From: UBA5109 sp038148755
GTDB taxonomy: Bacteria; Pseudomonadota; Gammaproteobacteria; Pseudomonadales; Pseudohongiellaceae
Assembly: GCA_038148755.1 (NCBI GenBank)
Contig: JAYQWA010000001.1
Span: 62,001-126,000 of the forward strand
Direction: 5' to 3'
Length of the DNA stretch: 64,000 nucleotides
The position numbers and the translations under genes are program-made. Below are positions 24,482 to 33,608 of the stretch, piece after piece. The notes beneath the pieces are model-generated. The model ran no database searches. It saw only the letters and a program-made list of their open reading frames with translations, and had not been told where the DNA came from. The number at the start of each line of letters is the position of its first letter. Position 1 is the stretch's first letter.

Positions 24482-26026
24482 TTACCAGGTTTGTGTTTCA
24501 ACAAACTTGTCCAGTGCTGATTTGAATGTTGCTTCAATATCATCATTGTAGTCACCAGACTCATTAATGCTGCTCATTAAATCAGCGTGTTCGCTGTTCA
24601 TATAAGACAGCATCGCTGATTCAAAATCGCCAATTTTATTAATTTCGATTTCTTTCAGATAACCTTCGTTAGCGGCATACAAGACAACACCCATTTCAGC
24701 AACCGAAAGCGGTGAATATTGTGACTGCTTCATGAGTTCAGTAACACGCTGACCATGTTCCAACTGTGCACGAGTTGCGTCATCCAGGTCAGAAGCAAAC
24801 TGGGCGAAGGCTGCCAGTTCACGGTACTGCGCCAGAGCAAGACGTATACCACCCCCCAGCTTTTTAATAATTTTTGTTTGCGCTGCACCACCCACACGAG
24901 AAACCGAAATACCGGCATTCATCGCAGGCCGGATACCTGCATTAAATAAAGAGGTTTCCAGGAAGATCTGCCCGTCTGTAATAGAAATTACGTTAGTTGG
25001 TACGAAAGCACTCACGTCACCAGCCTGAGTTTCAATAATAGGCAGCGCTGTCAAAGAACCGGTTTGACCCTTGACTTCACCGTTTGTAATTTTTTCCACA
25101 TATTCTGCATTTACACGTGCAGCTCTTTCCAGCAATCGTGAATGCAGATAGAACACATCACCAGGATAGGCTTCTCGTCCGGGCGGACGACGCAACAACA
25201 ATGAAATTTGACGATAGGCCCATGCCTGTTTGGTCAAATCATCATAAATGATCAAGGCATCCTGGCCTCTGTCCCGATAATATTCTCCCATGGTGCAGCC
25301 AGAATAAGGTGCAATAAACTGCATCGCTGCTGGATCGGAAGCGCCTGCCGCAACAACAATGGTATGCTCCATGGCGCCATGCTCTTCAAGCTTTCTTACA
25401 ACAGATGCAATAGAGGACTGTTTCTGACCAACTGCCACATAAATACATTTAACGCCCGTGCCTTTCTGGTTAATGATGGCATCAACAGCAACAGCTGTTT
25501 TACCAACCTGACGGTCCCCAATAATCAACTCACGTTGACCTCGACCAATTGGCACCATTGAGTCAATAGCTTTCAGTCCTGTTTGAACCGGCTGTGAAAC
25601 TCCTTGTCGTGCAATTACACCTGGCGCTACTTTTTCTACTGCGTCAGTTTGTTTGGCATTAACAGGACCTTTGCCATCTATCGGGTTGCCTAATGCATCA
25701 ACCACGCGACCTTCCAGTTCAGGCCCGACTGGCACTTCAAGAATACGTTTGGTGCAACGGCAGGTTTGACCCTCTGCCAGACTTTGGTAATCACCCAATA
25801 CAACAGCACCAACAGAGTCTCGCTCAAGGTTGAGCGCCATACCATGAAGGCCGCCTTCAAACTCAATCATTTCTCCATACATAACGTCGGCAAGACCATG
25901 TATACGGATAATACCGTCAGAGACCGAGACAATAGTGCCTTCGTTCTGCGCTTGTGCAGAAACATCCAGCTTATCAATCCGTTGCTTAATAATTTCACTT
26001 ATTTCTGAAGGATTCAGTTGTTGCAT
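24482..26026 (-). CDS. atpA: ATP synthase F1 subunit alpha
   Basis: Regulatory nucleotide-binding F1 subunit. The 514-residue protein contains Walker A GDRQVGKTAV near 170, the Walker B region ALIIYDDLTKQAWAYRQISLLLRRPPGREAYPGDVFYLHSRLLERAA near 265-310, and PAMNAGISVSRVGGAAQTK. The N-terminal helix LNPSEISEIIKQRI contacts delta. Length and motifs are standard for Proteobacteria. Confidence 0.97.
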   Translation of the reverse strand: MQQLNPSEISEIIKQRIDKLDVSAQAQNEGTIVSVSDGIIRIHGLADVMYGEMIEFEGGLHGMALNLERDSVGAVVLGDYQSLAEGQTCRCTKRILEVPVGPELEGRVVDALGNPIDGKGPVNAKQTDAVEKVAPGVIARQGVSQPVQTGLKAIDSMVPIGRGQRELIIGDRQVGKTAVAVDAIINQKGTGVKCIYVAVGQKQSSIASVVRKLEEHGAMEHTIVVAAGASDPAAMQFIAPYSGCTMGEYYRDRGQDALIIYDDLTKQAWAYRQISLLLRRPPGREAYPGDVFYLHSRLLERAARVNAEYVEKITNGEVKGQTGSLTALPIIETQAGDVSAFVPTNVISITDGQIFLETSLFNAGIRPAMNAGISVSRVGGAAQTKIIKKLGGGIRLALAQYRELAAFAQFASDLDDATRAQLEHGQRVTELMKQSQYSPLSVAEMGVVLYAANEGYLKEIEINKIGDFESAMLSYMNSEHADLMSSINESGDYNDDIEATFKSALDKFVETQTW

Positions 26027-26066
26027 TCTCTTTTTCCTCTACCCTTATTTCCGGCTACTTGCCTGA

Positions 26067-26603
26067 CTATGAGCCCATTGCTTCTGCAAGTTTATGTAAT
26101 TTGCCACGCACGGAGTCATCAATTACCAAATCGCCGGCTCGAATAACCATGCCGCCAATTAAATTTTTATCCACCTGACTATGTATTTTTACGTCCCTGT
26201 TCAATTTTGCCTTGATCGCCTGAGCTAACTTCTTCTCAGTTTCATCAAGCAGTTCGAACGCCGTACTGATTTCAACATCCACTGTTTTTTCCTGTTCGGC
26301 CTTTAAGATATCAAACAGGCCGAAAATTTCCGGCAATAATGGAAGACGCTTGTTTTCAGCAAGAACGGCAATAAAATTTTGCATCGGTCCATTAATTTCA
26401 TCACCACAAAGGTCAATAATAATCTTTGCCTGCTGGTCTCCCGTCAGAGAAGGAGACGATAACACTTCTGCAACCCGCTCATTGGTTACGATATATGCCA
26501 GCTGTGCCAGCATGTCAGACCAGGTTTTCAAGCTGTCTGCAAATGCAGCAACTTCAAATGCTGCTTTAGCATAAGGTCTTGCAAGTGTTGTGAGCTCAGC
26601 CAT
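26067..26603 (-). CDS. atpH: ATP synthase F1 subunit delta
   Basis: Peripheral-stalk subunit that links F1 alpha to the b dimer. The 178-residue product begins LARPYAKAAFEVA and ends in DLVIDDSVRGKLHKLAEAMGS, both strong family signatures; the middle, helical part is variable as expected. It lies 17 bases downstream of atpF and 40 bases upstream of atpA in the operon. Confidence 0.95.
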   Translation of the reverse strand: MAELTTLARPYAKAAFEVAAFADSLKTWSDMLAQLAYIVTNERVAEVLSSPSLTGDQQAKIIIDLCGDEINGPMQNFIAVLAENKRLPLLPEIFGLFDILKAEQEKTVDVEISTAFELLDETEKKLAQAIKAKLNRDVKIHSQVDKNLIGGMVIRAGDLVIDDSVRGKLHKLAEAMGS

Positions 26604-26620
26604 CTTCTCTTGCTACTCCC

Positions 26621-27091
26621 TTAAAGACTCTCAGCCAATTTTTCTGTTATCTTGGCATGAGCAGCTTCATCAATTGATGCTTCAAGAATTTTTTCAGCAC
26701 CAGCAACAGCAATACTTGCCACTTGTTTGCGGAGTTGCTCCTTGGCGCGGTTTATTTCCTGTTCAATCTCAGCTTGTGCGCCTGCGATCATGCGTTGGCC
26801 TTCTTCTCTTCCCTGGTTCTTGGCTTCCTCAACAATCTGAGTGGCACGCTTGTTAGCCTGGTCAATAATACTGGCAGCCTGAGTTTTTGCCTCTTTCAGC
26901 TGTTCAGCCACACGCTCTTGTGCTTGCTCAAGATCTTTACCTGCTTTATCTGCCGCTTCCAGACCATCAGCAATTCTTTTTTGCCTTTCCGCCAATGCAG
27001 CAGTCAAAGGCGGCCACACATATTTCATGCAAAACCACACAAAAAATGCAAAGGCGATCATTTGACCTAGCATAGTTGCATTGATATTCAC
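26621..27091 (-). CDS. atpF: ATP synthase Fo subunit b
   Basis: Peripheral-stalk membrane subunit of 156 residues. It starts MNINATMLGQMIAFAFFVWFCMKYVWPPL, one transmembrane helix followed by the basic/aromatic exit typical of subunit b, then a long charged helix (ERQKRIADGLEAADKAGKDLEQAQ and onwards) that dimerises as a right-handed coiled coil, and ends with an Ala-rich AGAEKILEASIDEAAHAKI delta-binding segment. Length equals that of E. coli AtpF. Confidence 0.96.
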   Translation of the reverse strand: MNINATMLGQMIAFAFFVWFCMKYVWPPLTAALAERQKRIADGLEAADKAGKDLEQAQERVAEQLKEAKTQAASIIDQANKRATQIVEEAKNQGREEGQRMIAGAQAEIEQEINRAKEQLRKQVASIAVAGAEKILEASIDEAAHAKITEKLAESL

Positions 27092-27140
27092 GGTTATACC
27101 TCTTGCTTAGCTTACGTTTCTACTTACTTTAGCTTTGCTT

Positions 27141-27398
27141 TTAGCCGCCAAGCGCAGCAGTAAAAGGGTTAGCAAATGTAAACCACATACCAATTGCCAA
27201 TCCGATCATGGTAATCGCGTCGATCAAACCAGCAACCAGGAACATTTTACCTTGCAGCATTGGTGCTAATTCAGGTTGGCGTGCTGAACCTTCCAGCATT
27301 TTTCCACCCAGAATACCGAAACCGATTGCCGTGCCTAAAGCGCCCATGCCCAGTACCAACAAAACGCCAAGCACTGTATTAGCTAAGATTAGCTCCAT
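27141..27398 (-). CDS. atpE: ATP synthase Fo subunit c
   Basis: Proteolipid forming the rotating c-ring. The 85-residue hairpin has two hydrophobic helices joined by the polar loop ARQPELAP. The ion-carrying carboxylate is the Asp in LIDAITMIGLAI (second helix); the Gln/Glu residues of sodium-type c subunits are not visible, so protons are the expected ion. The first helix carries the glycine-rich GMGALGTAIGFGILGG packing motif. Confidence 0.97.
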   Translation of the reverse strand: MELILANTVLGVLLVLGMGALGTAIGFGILGGKMLEGSARQPELAPMLQGKMFLVAGLIDAITMIGLAIGMWFTFANPFTAALGG

Positions 27399-27465
27399 TT
27401 TTTTCCTCCAGTTTTAAAGGTCTTGCCTAATGTTAAAAAGTTTTAGTTAATTTTTACTTTACTTA

Positions 27466-28326
27466 TTAGTGATGCTCGCAAGCCTGACTCAGATACACAA
27501 TAGTGAGCATCATAAAAATAAAGGCTTGCAAGGGTATGACTAATAAATGGAATGCCGCCCAGATAAAATGAGCCGGCAATTGAAAGGCGCCAAACAGCGC
27601 GATCAATAAAAATACAAGTTCACCCGCATACAGATTGCCATACAGTCGCAGGCCTAATGACACAGGTTTCGCCAACAGTGTTGGCACTTCAATTAATAAA
27701 TTAAATGGCAGCATTTTGGGACCAAAAGGCTGAAAAGCCAGCTCTTTCAAAAACCCGCCTACCCCTTTGATCTTAATGCTGTAAAAAATAATAAGCAGGA
27801 AAATGGATATGGACATACCCAAGGTAATATTCGGGTCAGTTGTAGGAACAACCCGGAAAGCTATCTCCGGGTCACCGCTGACTTTTTGCGCAATCCATGG
27901 AAACAGGTCAACTGGAATTATATCCATTGTGTTCATCAACAATACCCAGCAGAAAATGGTTAGCGCCAAAGGAGCTATCAATGCACTCTTGCCATGAAAG
28001 GTATCTTTTACACTGGTCTCTACAAATTCAAAAACCCATTCAACAAAGTTTTGAAAACCACCCGGCACACCAGATGTTGCATTTTTAGCGGCACTTCGGA
28101 ATAACAATATAAAAATAAGACCCAGGCCTATAGACCAGCCCAACATATCAACATGGAAAGACCAGTATCCCATTTCGGCGACAGCTTCCTCGCCATGGGC
28201 AAAACCCCAATGGCCTTCAGCATCTTTTCCGAAAGTTAGGAACTGTAAATGGTGCTGTATGTATTCACCCTGAGTCTGGGTGTGTTCAGCAGCTTCATGG
28301 GCCATTTCGCCAGCAGATTCAGCCAT
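27466..28326 (-). CDS. atpB: ATP synthase Fo subunit a
   Basis: Stator membrane subunit that forms the proton half-channels. The 286-residue protein has the conserved PVSLGLRLYGNLYAGELVFLLIA helix, whose Arg is essential for proton transfer to subunit c, and the C-terminal LQAFIFMMLTIVYLSQACEHH helix. The first part carries the hydrophilic HHLQFLTFG periplasmic entry segment. It sits after atpI and before atpE, 67 bases upstream of the latter. Confidence 0.96.
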   Translation of the reverse strand: MAESAGEMAHEAAEHTQTQGEYIQHHLQFLTFGKDAEGHWGFAHGEEAVAEMGYWSFHVDMLGWSIGLGLIFILLFRSAAKNATSGVPGGFQNFVEWVFEFVETSVKDTFHGKSALIAPLALTIFCWVLLMNTMDIIPVDLFPWIAQKVSGDPEIAFRVVPTTDPNITLGMSISIFLLIIFYSIKIKGVGGFLKELAFQPFGPKMLPFNLLIEVPTLLAKPVSLGLRLYGNLYAGELVFLLIALFGAFQLPAHFIWAAFHLLVIPLQAFIFMMLTIVYLSQACEHH

Positions 28327-28405
28327 AATTTCGTGACTTTCCTGTAAATTATCTACTTTTAGCAGCTTTTAGCTGCGTTTTTAAAGATTTTAAACTCTTT
28401 TAGTA

Positions 28406-28810
28406 CTATCTCAAACCTAAAGTCGCTGTTGCAATCAGGCCTGATATCAAAACTAAAATATAACTGATTATCACTGCCAATTCATTCAGAGGTTTGACCC
28501 CGGCAAATACGAGCCCAAACATGATAGCCGTAATAATCAGCTTTCCGCTTTCACCTGCATAAAAAGACTTTACAACCTGAGGCATTTGCCTTGCCCCACT
28601 ATAGCGAAAAGCCTTTATGGCAAAATAAGCATTAGGTAAAGCGCTTACCATTCCACCAAGAAAAACGGAGTATCCTGTTACACTACCCATCAGCACAAAG
28701 GCGCTCAGTGCTGCTATGATGGTGGCAACAAGCTGAGCAACAATGACTTTGTAAATCGGAGGAGCTTTGAGGTTGACTACAGCAGGTGTAGACTCTTCTG
28801 TCTTGCTCAT
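28406..28810 (-). CDS. atpI: ATP synthase assembly protein I
   Basis: Small membrane protein of 134 residues thought to help assemble the c-ring. Four hydrophobic segments fit AtpI: VIVAQLVATIIAALSAFVLMG, SVFLGGMVSALPNAYFAIKAFRYSGARQ, LIITAIMFGLVFAGVKPLN and LAVIISYILVLISGLIA. The SAR-type QMPQVVKSFYAGESGK loop and first position in the atp operon support the call. The family is weakly conserved, so position carries much of the weight. Confidence 0.88.
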   Translation of the reverse strand: MSKTEESTPAVVNLKAPPIYKVIVAQLVATIIAALSAFVLMGSVTGYSVFLGGMVSALPNAYFAIKAFRYSGARQMPQVVKSFYAGESGKLIITAIMFGLVFAGVKPLNELAVIISYILVLISGLIATATLGLR

Positions 28811-28888
28811 CCTAGTGTATATACTTCGGTTTTTTCGAGCTGCGGATTATAAAGATTTTAATGCCGACAGGCAACGTAAAGAAGCTAA

Positions 28889-29794
28889 TTACTTAATATG
28901 GTTAAGAATACCGTCCAGTTGATCCAAAGATCCGTATTTTAGTATCACTTTCCCTTTACCTTTTGCCGTATGTTGTATCAGAACCTCAGCGCCAAGCTTT
29001 TCTGACAGGCTATCCTGTAACTGTCTGATATCCGGATCAATGCTTTTATGCTCGGTTTTGCTTTCAGGATGCTTTTGTAAACGTCTGACGAGAGCCTCTG
29101 TCTGCCTGACAGACATGCCTTTACCAATAACAGTTTTAGCCGCTTTGGTCTGATTTTCACCGCTTAAAGCTAATAATGCCCTGGCATGTCCCATTTCCAG
29201 GTCCCCATGCTCCAAGGATATACGCACATCCGGATTCAGGCTCATCAGGCGAATTAAATTGGTAACCGTCGTTCTGGATTTGCCCACGGCATCAGCAACT
29301 TCTTGCTGAGTCAGCTCAAACTCATCCTGCAAACGCTTGAGTGCTGTCGCTTCTTCAATAGGATTGAGATCTTCGCGCTGGATATTCTCGATTAAAGCCA
29401 TGGCGATGGCAGTATCATCCGGCACGTCTTTAACAATAACGGGAATTGAATCAAGTCCAGCCATCTGACTGGCTCGCCAGCGGCGCTCACCGGCAATTAT
29501 TTCGTATTTGTTGCTGCTTATTGGTCGCACAATAATTGGCTGCATCAGTCCTTGAGCTTTAATTGATGCTGCCAGGTCTTCCAGCGCTTCTGGGCGCATA
29601 TCCAAACGAGGTTGATATTTACCTGCCTGTATCAACTCTATCGGTAATTTCTTTAAATCCTCATGTTGTCCCCTTTCAGCAGAACTGGATATTGAAGATG
29701 CGGTGTTTTCCTCAGACTGAGGTGCTACCGATTTTGATTGTGTCCCCAATAAGGCATCAAGGCCCCGGCCTAAACCACGTTTTTTCAAAGCCAT
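28889..29794 (-). CDS. parB: Chromosome-partitioning protein ParB
   Basis: CTP-dependent DNA clamp that loads at parS and spreads, organising the origin for segregation. The 301-residue protein starts KKRGLGRGLDALLG, the usual N-terminal tag contacting ParA, followed by the CTP-binding domain with GERRWRASQMAGLDSIPVIV near 105-124, and the parS-reading helix-turn-helix LTQQEVADAVGKSRTTVTNLIRLM near 155-180; the C-terminal dimer domain closes the protein. It is 20 bases downstream of parA. Two matching parS-like sites lie inside recF about 12 kb away. Confidence 0.96.
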   Translation of the reverse strand: MALKKRGLGRGLDALLGTQSKSVAPQSEENTASSISSSAERGQHEDLKKLPIELIQAGKYQPRLDMRPEALEDLAASIKAQGLMQPIIVRPISSNKYEIIAGERRWRASQMAGLDSIPVIVKDVPDDTAIAMALIENIQREDLNPIEEATALKRLQDEFELTQQEVADAVGKSRTTVTNLIRLMSLNPDVRISLEHGDLEMGHARALLALSGENQTKAAKTVIGKGMSVRQTEALVRRLQKHPESKTEHKSIDPDIRQLQDSLSEKLGAEVLIQHTAKGKGKVILKYGSLDQLDGILNHIK

Positions 29795-29814
29795 AAAATT
29801 GCTCTATTAATTTT

Positions 29815-30615
29815 CTAATTTCCGACCTGATTATCTGCCGGGCTTCCTTTCACTGCATACTGCCGGAGAATTTCTCCAGCCAGTGCAATGTATGCCAGCG
29901 CCCCTCTGGAGGCTTTATCATATACCATTACCGGCAAGCCATAACTTGGCGCTTCCGCCAGGCGAATATTGCGTGGAATGACTGTCCGGTAAACTTTGTC
30001 ACCAAAATATTCTTTTAATTGTTCCGACACATCAAGAGTTAGACGGTTTCGGGGATCATACATGGTCCGCAAGATTCCTTCTATTTCCAGATTTGGGTTA
30101 AATCTAGCTGCAATTGCCTGAATCGTTTCACTTAATGCTGTTAAGCCTTCCAGCGCATAATACTCACATTGCATGGGAATCAGAACACTGTCTGCCGCAA
30201 CCAGTGCATTAACCGTGAGCATATTTAAAGATGGCGGGCAGTCTATCAGAATAAATTCAAATTGATCTTTGTTTTCTTCCAGTTCCTTTTTTAGAATCAG
30301 CTCTTTCACATCTTGCTGCAGTAAAGCTACCTCCGCTGCTGTGAGGTCAGCATTTGCCGGTAAAATTTCATAACCAGCTTCATCCGCAAAGGTAACAACT
30401 TCAGAAAATTCTGCCTGAGCTGTCAATAAATCGTAAATGGAACATTCCAGCTCAGTTTTTTCTATACCACTACCCATTGTGGCATTGCCTTGAGGATCAA
30501 GATCAATCAACAGAACATTGCGGCCAGCCCGGGCCAGCGAAGCTGCCAGGTTTATGCTCGTTGTGGTTTTGCCAACACCACCTTTCTGATTTGCAATAGC
30601 AATAATTTTTGTCAT
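29815..30615 (-). CDS. parA: Chromosome-partitioning ATPase ParA (Soj)
   Basis: Walker-type ATPase that moves ParB-parS complexes. The 266-residue protein starts MTKIIAIANQKGGVGKTTTSINLAASLA with the deviant Walker A (KGGVGKTT, about 10-17), and continues with LLIDLDPQGNATMGSG, LIDCPPSLNMLTVNALVAADSVLIPMQCEYYALEGL and the C-terminal VIPRNIRLAEAPSYGLPVMVYD. It is the short, chromosomal type with no N-terminal helix-turn-helix. Order rsmG-parA-parB is the standard origin-proximal arrangement. Confidence 0.96.
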   Translation of the reverse strand: MTKIIAIANQKGGVGKTTTSINLAASLARAGRNVLLIDLDPQGNATMGSGIEKTELECSIYDLLTAQAEFSEVVTFADEAGYEILPANADLTAAEVALLQQDVKELILKKELEENKDQFEFILIDCPPSLNMLTVNALVAADSVLIPMQCEYYALEGLTALSETIQAIAARFNPNLEIEGILRTMYDPRNRLTLDVSEQLKEYFGDKVYRTVIPRNIRLAEAPSYGLPVMVYDKASRGALAYIALAGEILRQYAVKGSPADNQVGN

Positions 30616-30641
30616 TCTGTCAGGTTTCTTTCAGACCTTTT

Positions 30642-31292
30642 TTAGATCCTGATTATTTCAAGTAAATGCCGGGCACCGGCTTCACCAGGAATTTGAAGTT
30701 TATGAACTTCGAGGAGTTTAAAATCATCCGGCAAACCATCCAGTTCTGCCTGCGGATAATGTCCTTTCATAGCCAGCAGCTTACTCTTTTCTCCAAGTAA
30801 ATGTCGAGTTTGAGTTGCAAACTGATGCAAGGATGAATAAGCCCGGCTAACAACAATATCAAAGCTTCTTTGACTCTGATAATTCTCTACCCTGTCATTA
30901 ATGACAGCAACATTTTTTATATTCAGTTGTGCACTTACCTGAAAAAGAAAACGGGTTTTTTTACCTTTGCTATCCAACAGGCTTATTTCTTTATTTGGTT
31001 TGCATATTGCCAATGGTATGCCGGGTAAACCAGCACCGGTGCCAACATCCAATACTCTGTCTGCACTAATAAAAGGAAGAATGCTTAAGCTATCCAATAA
31101 ATGAAGCGACAACATGCGGGCAGGTTCTTTAATGCCAGACAGATTATAGGTTTCATTCCACTTTGAAAGTTGCTCAAGATAAGCGAGTAACAATGTCTGC
31201 TTGTTCTCATCAAGTGTTAAATTAAGTTGTTTTATACCTGCAGCCAAATCCTTAGCCAGTACTGATTTTTGCTCTTGCGAAAAAAATTCCAT
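30642..31292 (-). CDS. rsmG: 16S rRNA (guanine527-N7) methyltransferase
   Basis: SAM-dependent enzyme that methylates G527 of 16S rRNA. The 216-residue protein has motif I VLDVGTGAGLPGIPLAI near 80-95, SLLDSKGKKTRFL, and the VVSRAYSSLHQF region near 150. It overlaps the mnmG stop by one base (TGATG), as commonly seen for the mnmG-rsmG pair, and is followed by parA. Confidence 0.95.
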   Translation of the reverse strand: MEFFSQEQKSVLAKDLAAGIKQLNLTLDENKQTLLLAYLEQLSKWNETYNLSGIKEPARMLSLHLLDSLSILPFISADRVLDVGTGAGLPGIPLAICKPNKEISLLDSKGKKTRFLFQVSAQLNIKNVAVINDRVENYQSQRSFDIVVSRAYSSLHQFATQTRHLLGEKSKLLAMKGHYPQAELDGLPDDFKLLEVHKLQIPGEAGARHLLEIIRI

Positions 31293-33214
31293 CAGGCTGT
31301 CTGGCTTGTCTTTTCCTGCGCGTTAAAATTTTTCCGGAGGGCTTGATGCTTCTTCAAATAGATAAGCAGTAATGAAATAGCAGCCGGTGTTACTCCGGGA
31401 ATTCTGCTCGCTCTACCTAACGTTTCCGGTTGCGCTTCACTAAGCTTCTGTTTTAATTCGTTTGACAGTCCTGAGATGGAAGCATAATCAAAATCCCTGG
31501 GTATAGTTGTGTTTTCCTGGCTTTTCAGTTTTGCAATTTCATTTTGTTGTCGATTTATATAACCTTGATATTTAACAGCAATCTCTACTTGTTCGCTGAC
31601 TTCAGCCGTCGGCTCCTGATCAAGCAGTCCAACTTCAGTACAGGCTTGATTTAGTTTTTTAATCGTCACATCCGGCCGGGCCAGAATGTCTGCCAAGGTG
31701 TATTCACGGCTTAAAGGTTTTTCAATGAAGTTGTTAATTTTTGTCGCTAAGTCAGAATCAGCCTGTACCCAGGTTTGTTGCAAACGCGCTTCTTCTTTGA
31801 CAACCGCATCATATTTTAAGTGAAAAGCCTGCCAGCGTTCTTCGTCAATCAAGCCAAGCTTCCTGCCCTGCTCAGTTAAACGTAAATCAGCATTATCCTG
31901 GCGCAGCATTAAGCGATACTCTGCACGACTGGTAAACATTCGGTAAGGTTCCTGAGTACCTTGTGTTATGAGATCATCAACCAATACTCCAAGATAAGCC
32001 TGTTCACGACCAGGACACCAATAATCTTTACCTTGTGCTGCTAAAGCAGCATTAATCCCGGCTAGGAGTCCTTGTGCTCCTGCTTCTTCATAGCCCGTGG
32101 TGCCATTAATCTGTCCGGCAAAATACAAGCCTTTAATAAATTTTGTTTCCAGTGAATATTTCAAATCTCTCGGATCAAAATAATCATATTCAATGGCGTA
32201 ACCAGGTCTAATAATATGAGCATTTTCAAAACCTTTTATTTCGGCAATCAGTTTCTTCTGCACCTCAAAAGGCAAACTGGTAGAAATACCGTTTGGATAT
32301 AGTTCGTGGGTATTTAATCCTTCAGGTTCAACAAAGATCTGATGGCTGTTACGATCCGAGAAGCGTACAACCTTATCTTCAATTGAAGGACAATAACGTG
32401 GCCCTACTCCCTCAATTACGCCGGTGTACATAGGAGAGTATTTCAGTCCTTCGCGAATAATGTCATGACAGCGTTCATTCGTGGCGGTGATATAGCAACT
32501 GATTTGTTCCGGGTGTTCCTCCACTTTTCCCAGATAAGACATAACCGGTAAAGGACTATCCCCTGGCTGTTCCTGCATGAGGTCAAAATTAACGCTGCGT
32601 GCGTCTATTCTGGGTGGGGTGCCAGTTTTTAATCTGCCAACTCTGAATGGTAATTCCCGCAGGCGCTGCGCCAAAGCAATTGATGGTGTATCACCAGCAC
32701 GCCCGCCGGCATAATTTTCAAGCCCAATATGAATTTTTCCACCAAGGAAGGTGCCTGTTGTCAGCACCACCTGCGCAGCATAAAAGCGTTGTCCCATTTG
32801 TGTAACAACACCTCGAACACTCTCACCTTCTATAATCAGGTCATCAATTGCCTGTTGAAAAATATGCAGATTAGGCTGATTTTCCAGTATTGCCCTTATT
32901 GCGGCTTTGTATAACACTCTGTCTGCCTGAGCCCGAGTCGCTCTCACCGCAGGCCCCTTACTGGCATTTAAGGTACGAAACTGAATCCCCGCCTTATCGG
33001 CTGCTCTGGCCATAGCCCCGCCTAAAGCATCAATTTCTTTTACTAGATGTGTTTTCCCGATGCCTCCGATTGCAGGATTACAAGACATTTGTCCCAAGGT
33101 TTCAATATTGTGGCTGACCAGCAAAGTAGAGACACCTTTGCGAGCAGCAGCGAGAGCTGCTTCTGTACCAGCATGCCCACCTCCTACCACAATGACATCA
33201 AATGATTCCTGCAT
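31292..33214 (-). CDS. mnmG: tRNA uridine-5-carboxymethylaminomethyl modification enzyme
   Basis: FAD/NADH-dependent partner of MnmE that builds cmnm5U34/mnm5U34 in tRNA anticodons. The 640-residue protein has the FAD dinucleotide motif VVVGGGHAGTEAALAAARKG at 9-28, then MSCNPAIGGIGKTHLVKEIDALGG, GTFLGGKIHIG, RYCPSIEDKVVRF and the FAGQINGTTGYEEAGAQGLLAGINAA block; the C-terminal helical domain binds MnmE. It is close in length to E. coli MnmG. The promoter must lie in the AT-rich gap 33215-33608. Confidence 0.96.
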   Translation of the reverse strand: MQESFDVIVVGGGHAGTEAALAAARKGVSTLLVSHNIETLGQMSCNPAIGGIGKTHLVKEIDALGGAMARAADKAGIQFRTLNASKGPAVRATRAQADRVLYKAAIRAILENQPNLHIFQQAIDDLIIEGESVRGVVTQMGQRFYAAQVVLTTGTFLGGKIHIGLENYAGGRAGDTPSIALAQRLRELPFRVGRLKTGTPPRIDARSVNFDLMQEQPGDSPLPVMSYLGKVEEHPEQISCYITATNERCHDIIREGLKYSPMYTGVIEGVGPRYCPSIEDKVVRFSDRNSHQIFVEPEGLNTHELYPNGISTSLPFEVQKKLIAEIKGFENAHIIRPGYAIEYDYFDPRDLKYSLETKFIKGLYFAGQINGTTGYEEAGAQGLLAGINAALAAQGKDYWCPGREQAYLGVLVDDLITQGTQEPYRMFTSRAEYRLMLRQDNADLRLTEQGRKLGLIDEERWQAFHLKYDAVVKEEARLQQTWVQADSDLATKINNFIEKPLSREYTLADILARPDVTIKKLNQACTEVGLLDQEPTAEVSEQVEIAVKYQGYINRQQNEIAKLKSQENTTIPRDFDYASISGLSNELKQKLSEAQPETLGRASRIPGVTPAAISLLLIYLKKHQALRKNFNAQEKTSQTA

Positions 33215-33608
33215 CGCTCTCTTTTAAACCTTGGACCTTATTAAAGGGCCGCTAAGTATACGGTTTCATAGGAAAATTTATAGATATAAATTTATAAATA
33301 AGTAATTAAAGTAATAATAAGTATATAAAGTTATATTTATTATTATTCAAATATTATTATTAATATTAGTGCTTATATATCTGTTGAAAACAGCTAATTA
33401 TTCTTTATATTCAATAAGTTATAAATATATATAACTGTGGAAATGCTGGGTTAATCCTGCTTGTTTACTAAGGATTACCTGTTGGTCTTGATGTATGTTT
33501 TTATAGCGGATTTTAAATTAGCCACTTAAGCTGCTTTTTATACATAAATGTTGCAGTGGAAATCCGACTTTTTCACAGTTTATACAAACCTTGTATTTTG
33601 TTATCTGT
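33215..33608. other. 394-bp AT-rich intergenic region between mnmG and mnmE
   Basis: No gene is visible. From about 33268 to 33435 the sequence is almost pure A/T, with TATAAA-like runs and small inverted repeats (CTGTT-GAA-AACAG at 33381-33393; AGTTATA-AATATA-TATAACT at 33417-33436). One near DnaA box, TTTTTCACA (33569-33577), has a single mismatch to TTATTCACA. It must carry the mnmG promoter. In enterics and vibrios oriC sits next to mnmG, so this could be a second unwinding region, but it lacks a cluster of good DnaA boxes. Confidence 0.5.

Noticed and set aside
28356..28376. GCAGC-TTTTA-GCTGC hairpin between atpI and atpB as a terminator
   Set aside because: On the operon strand it has no following T run, and the atp operon must read through.
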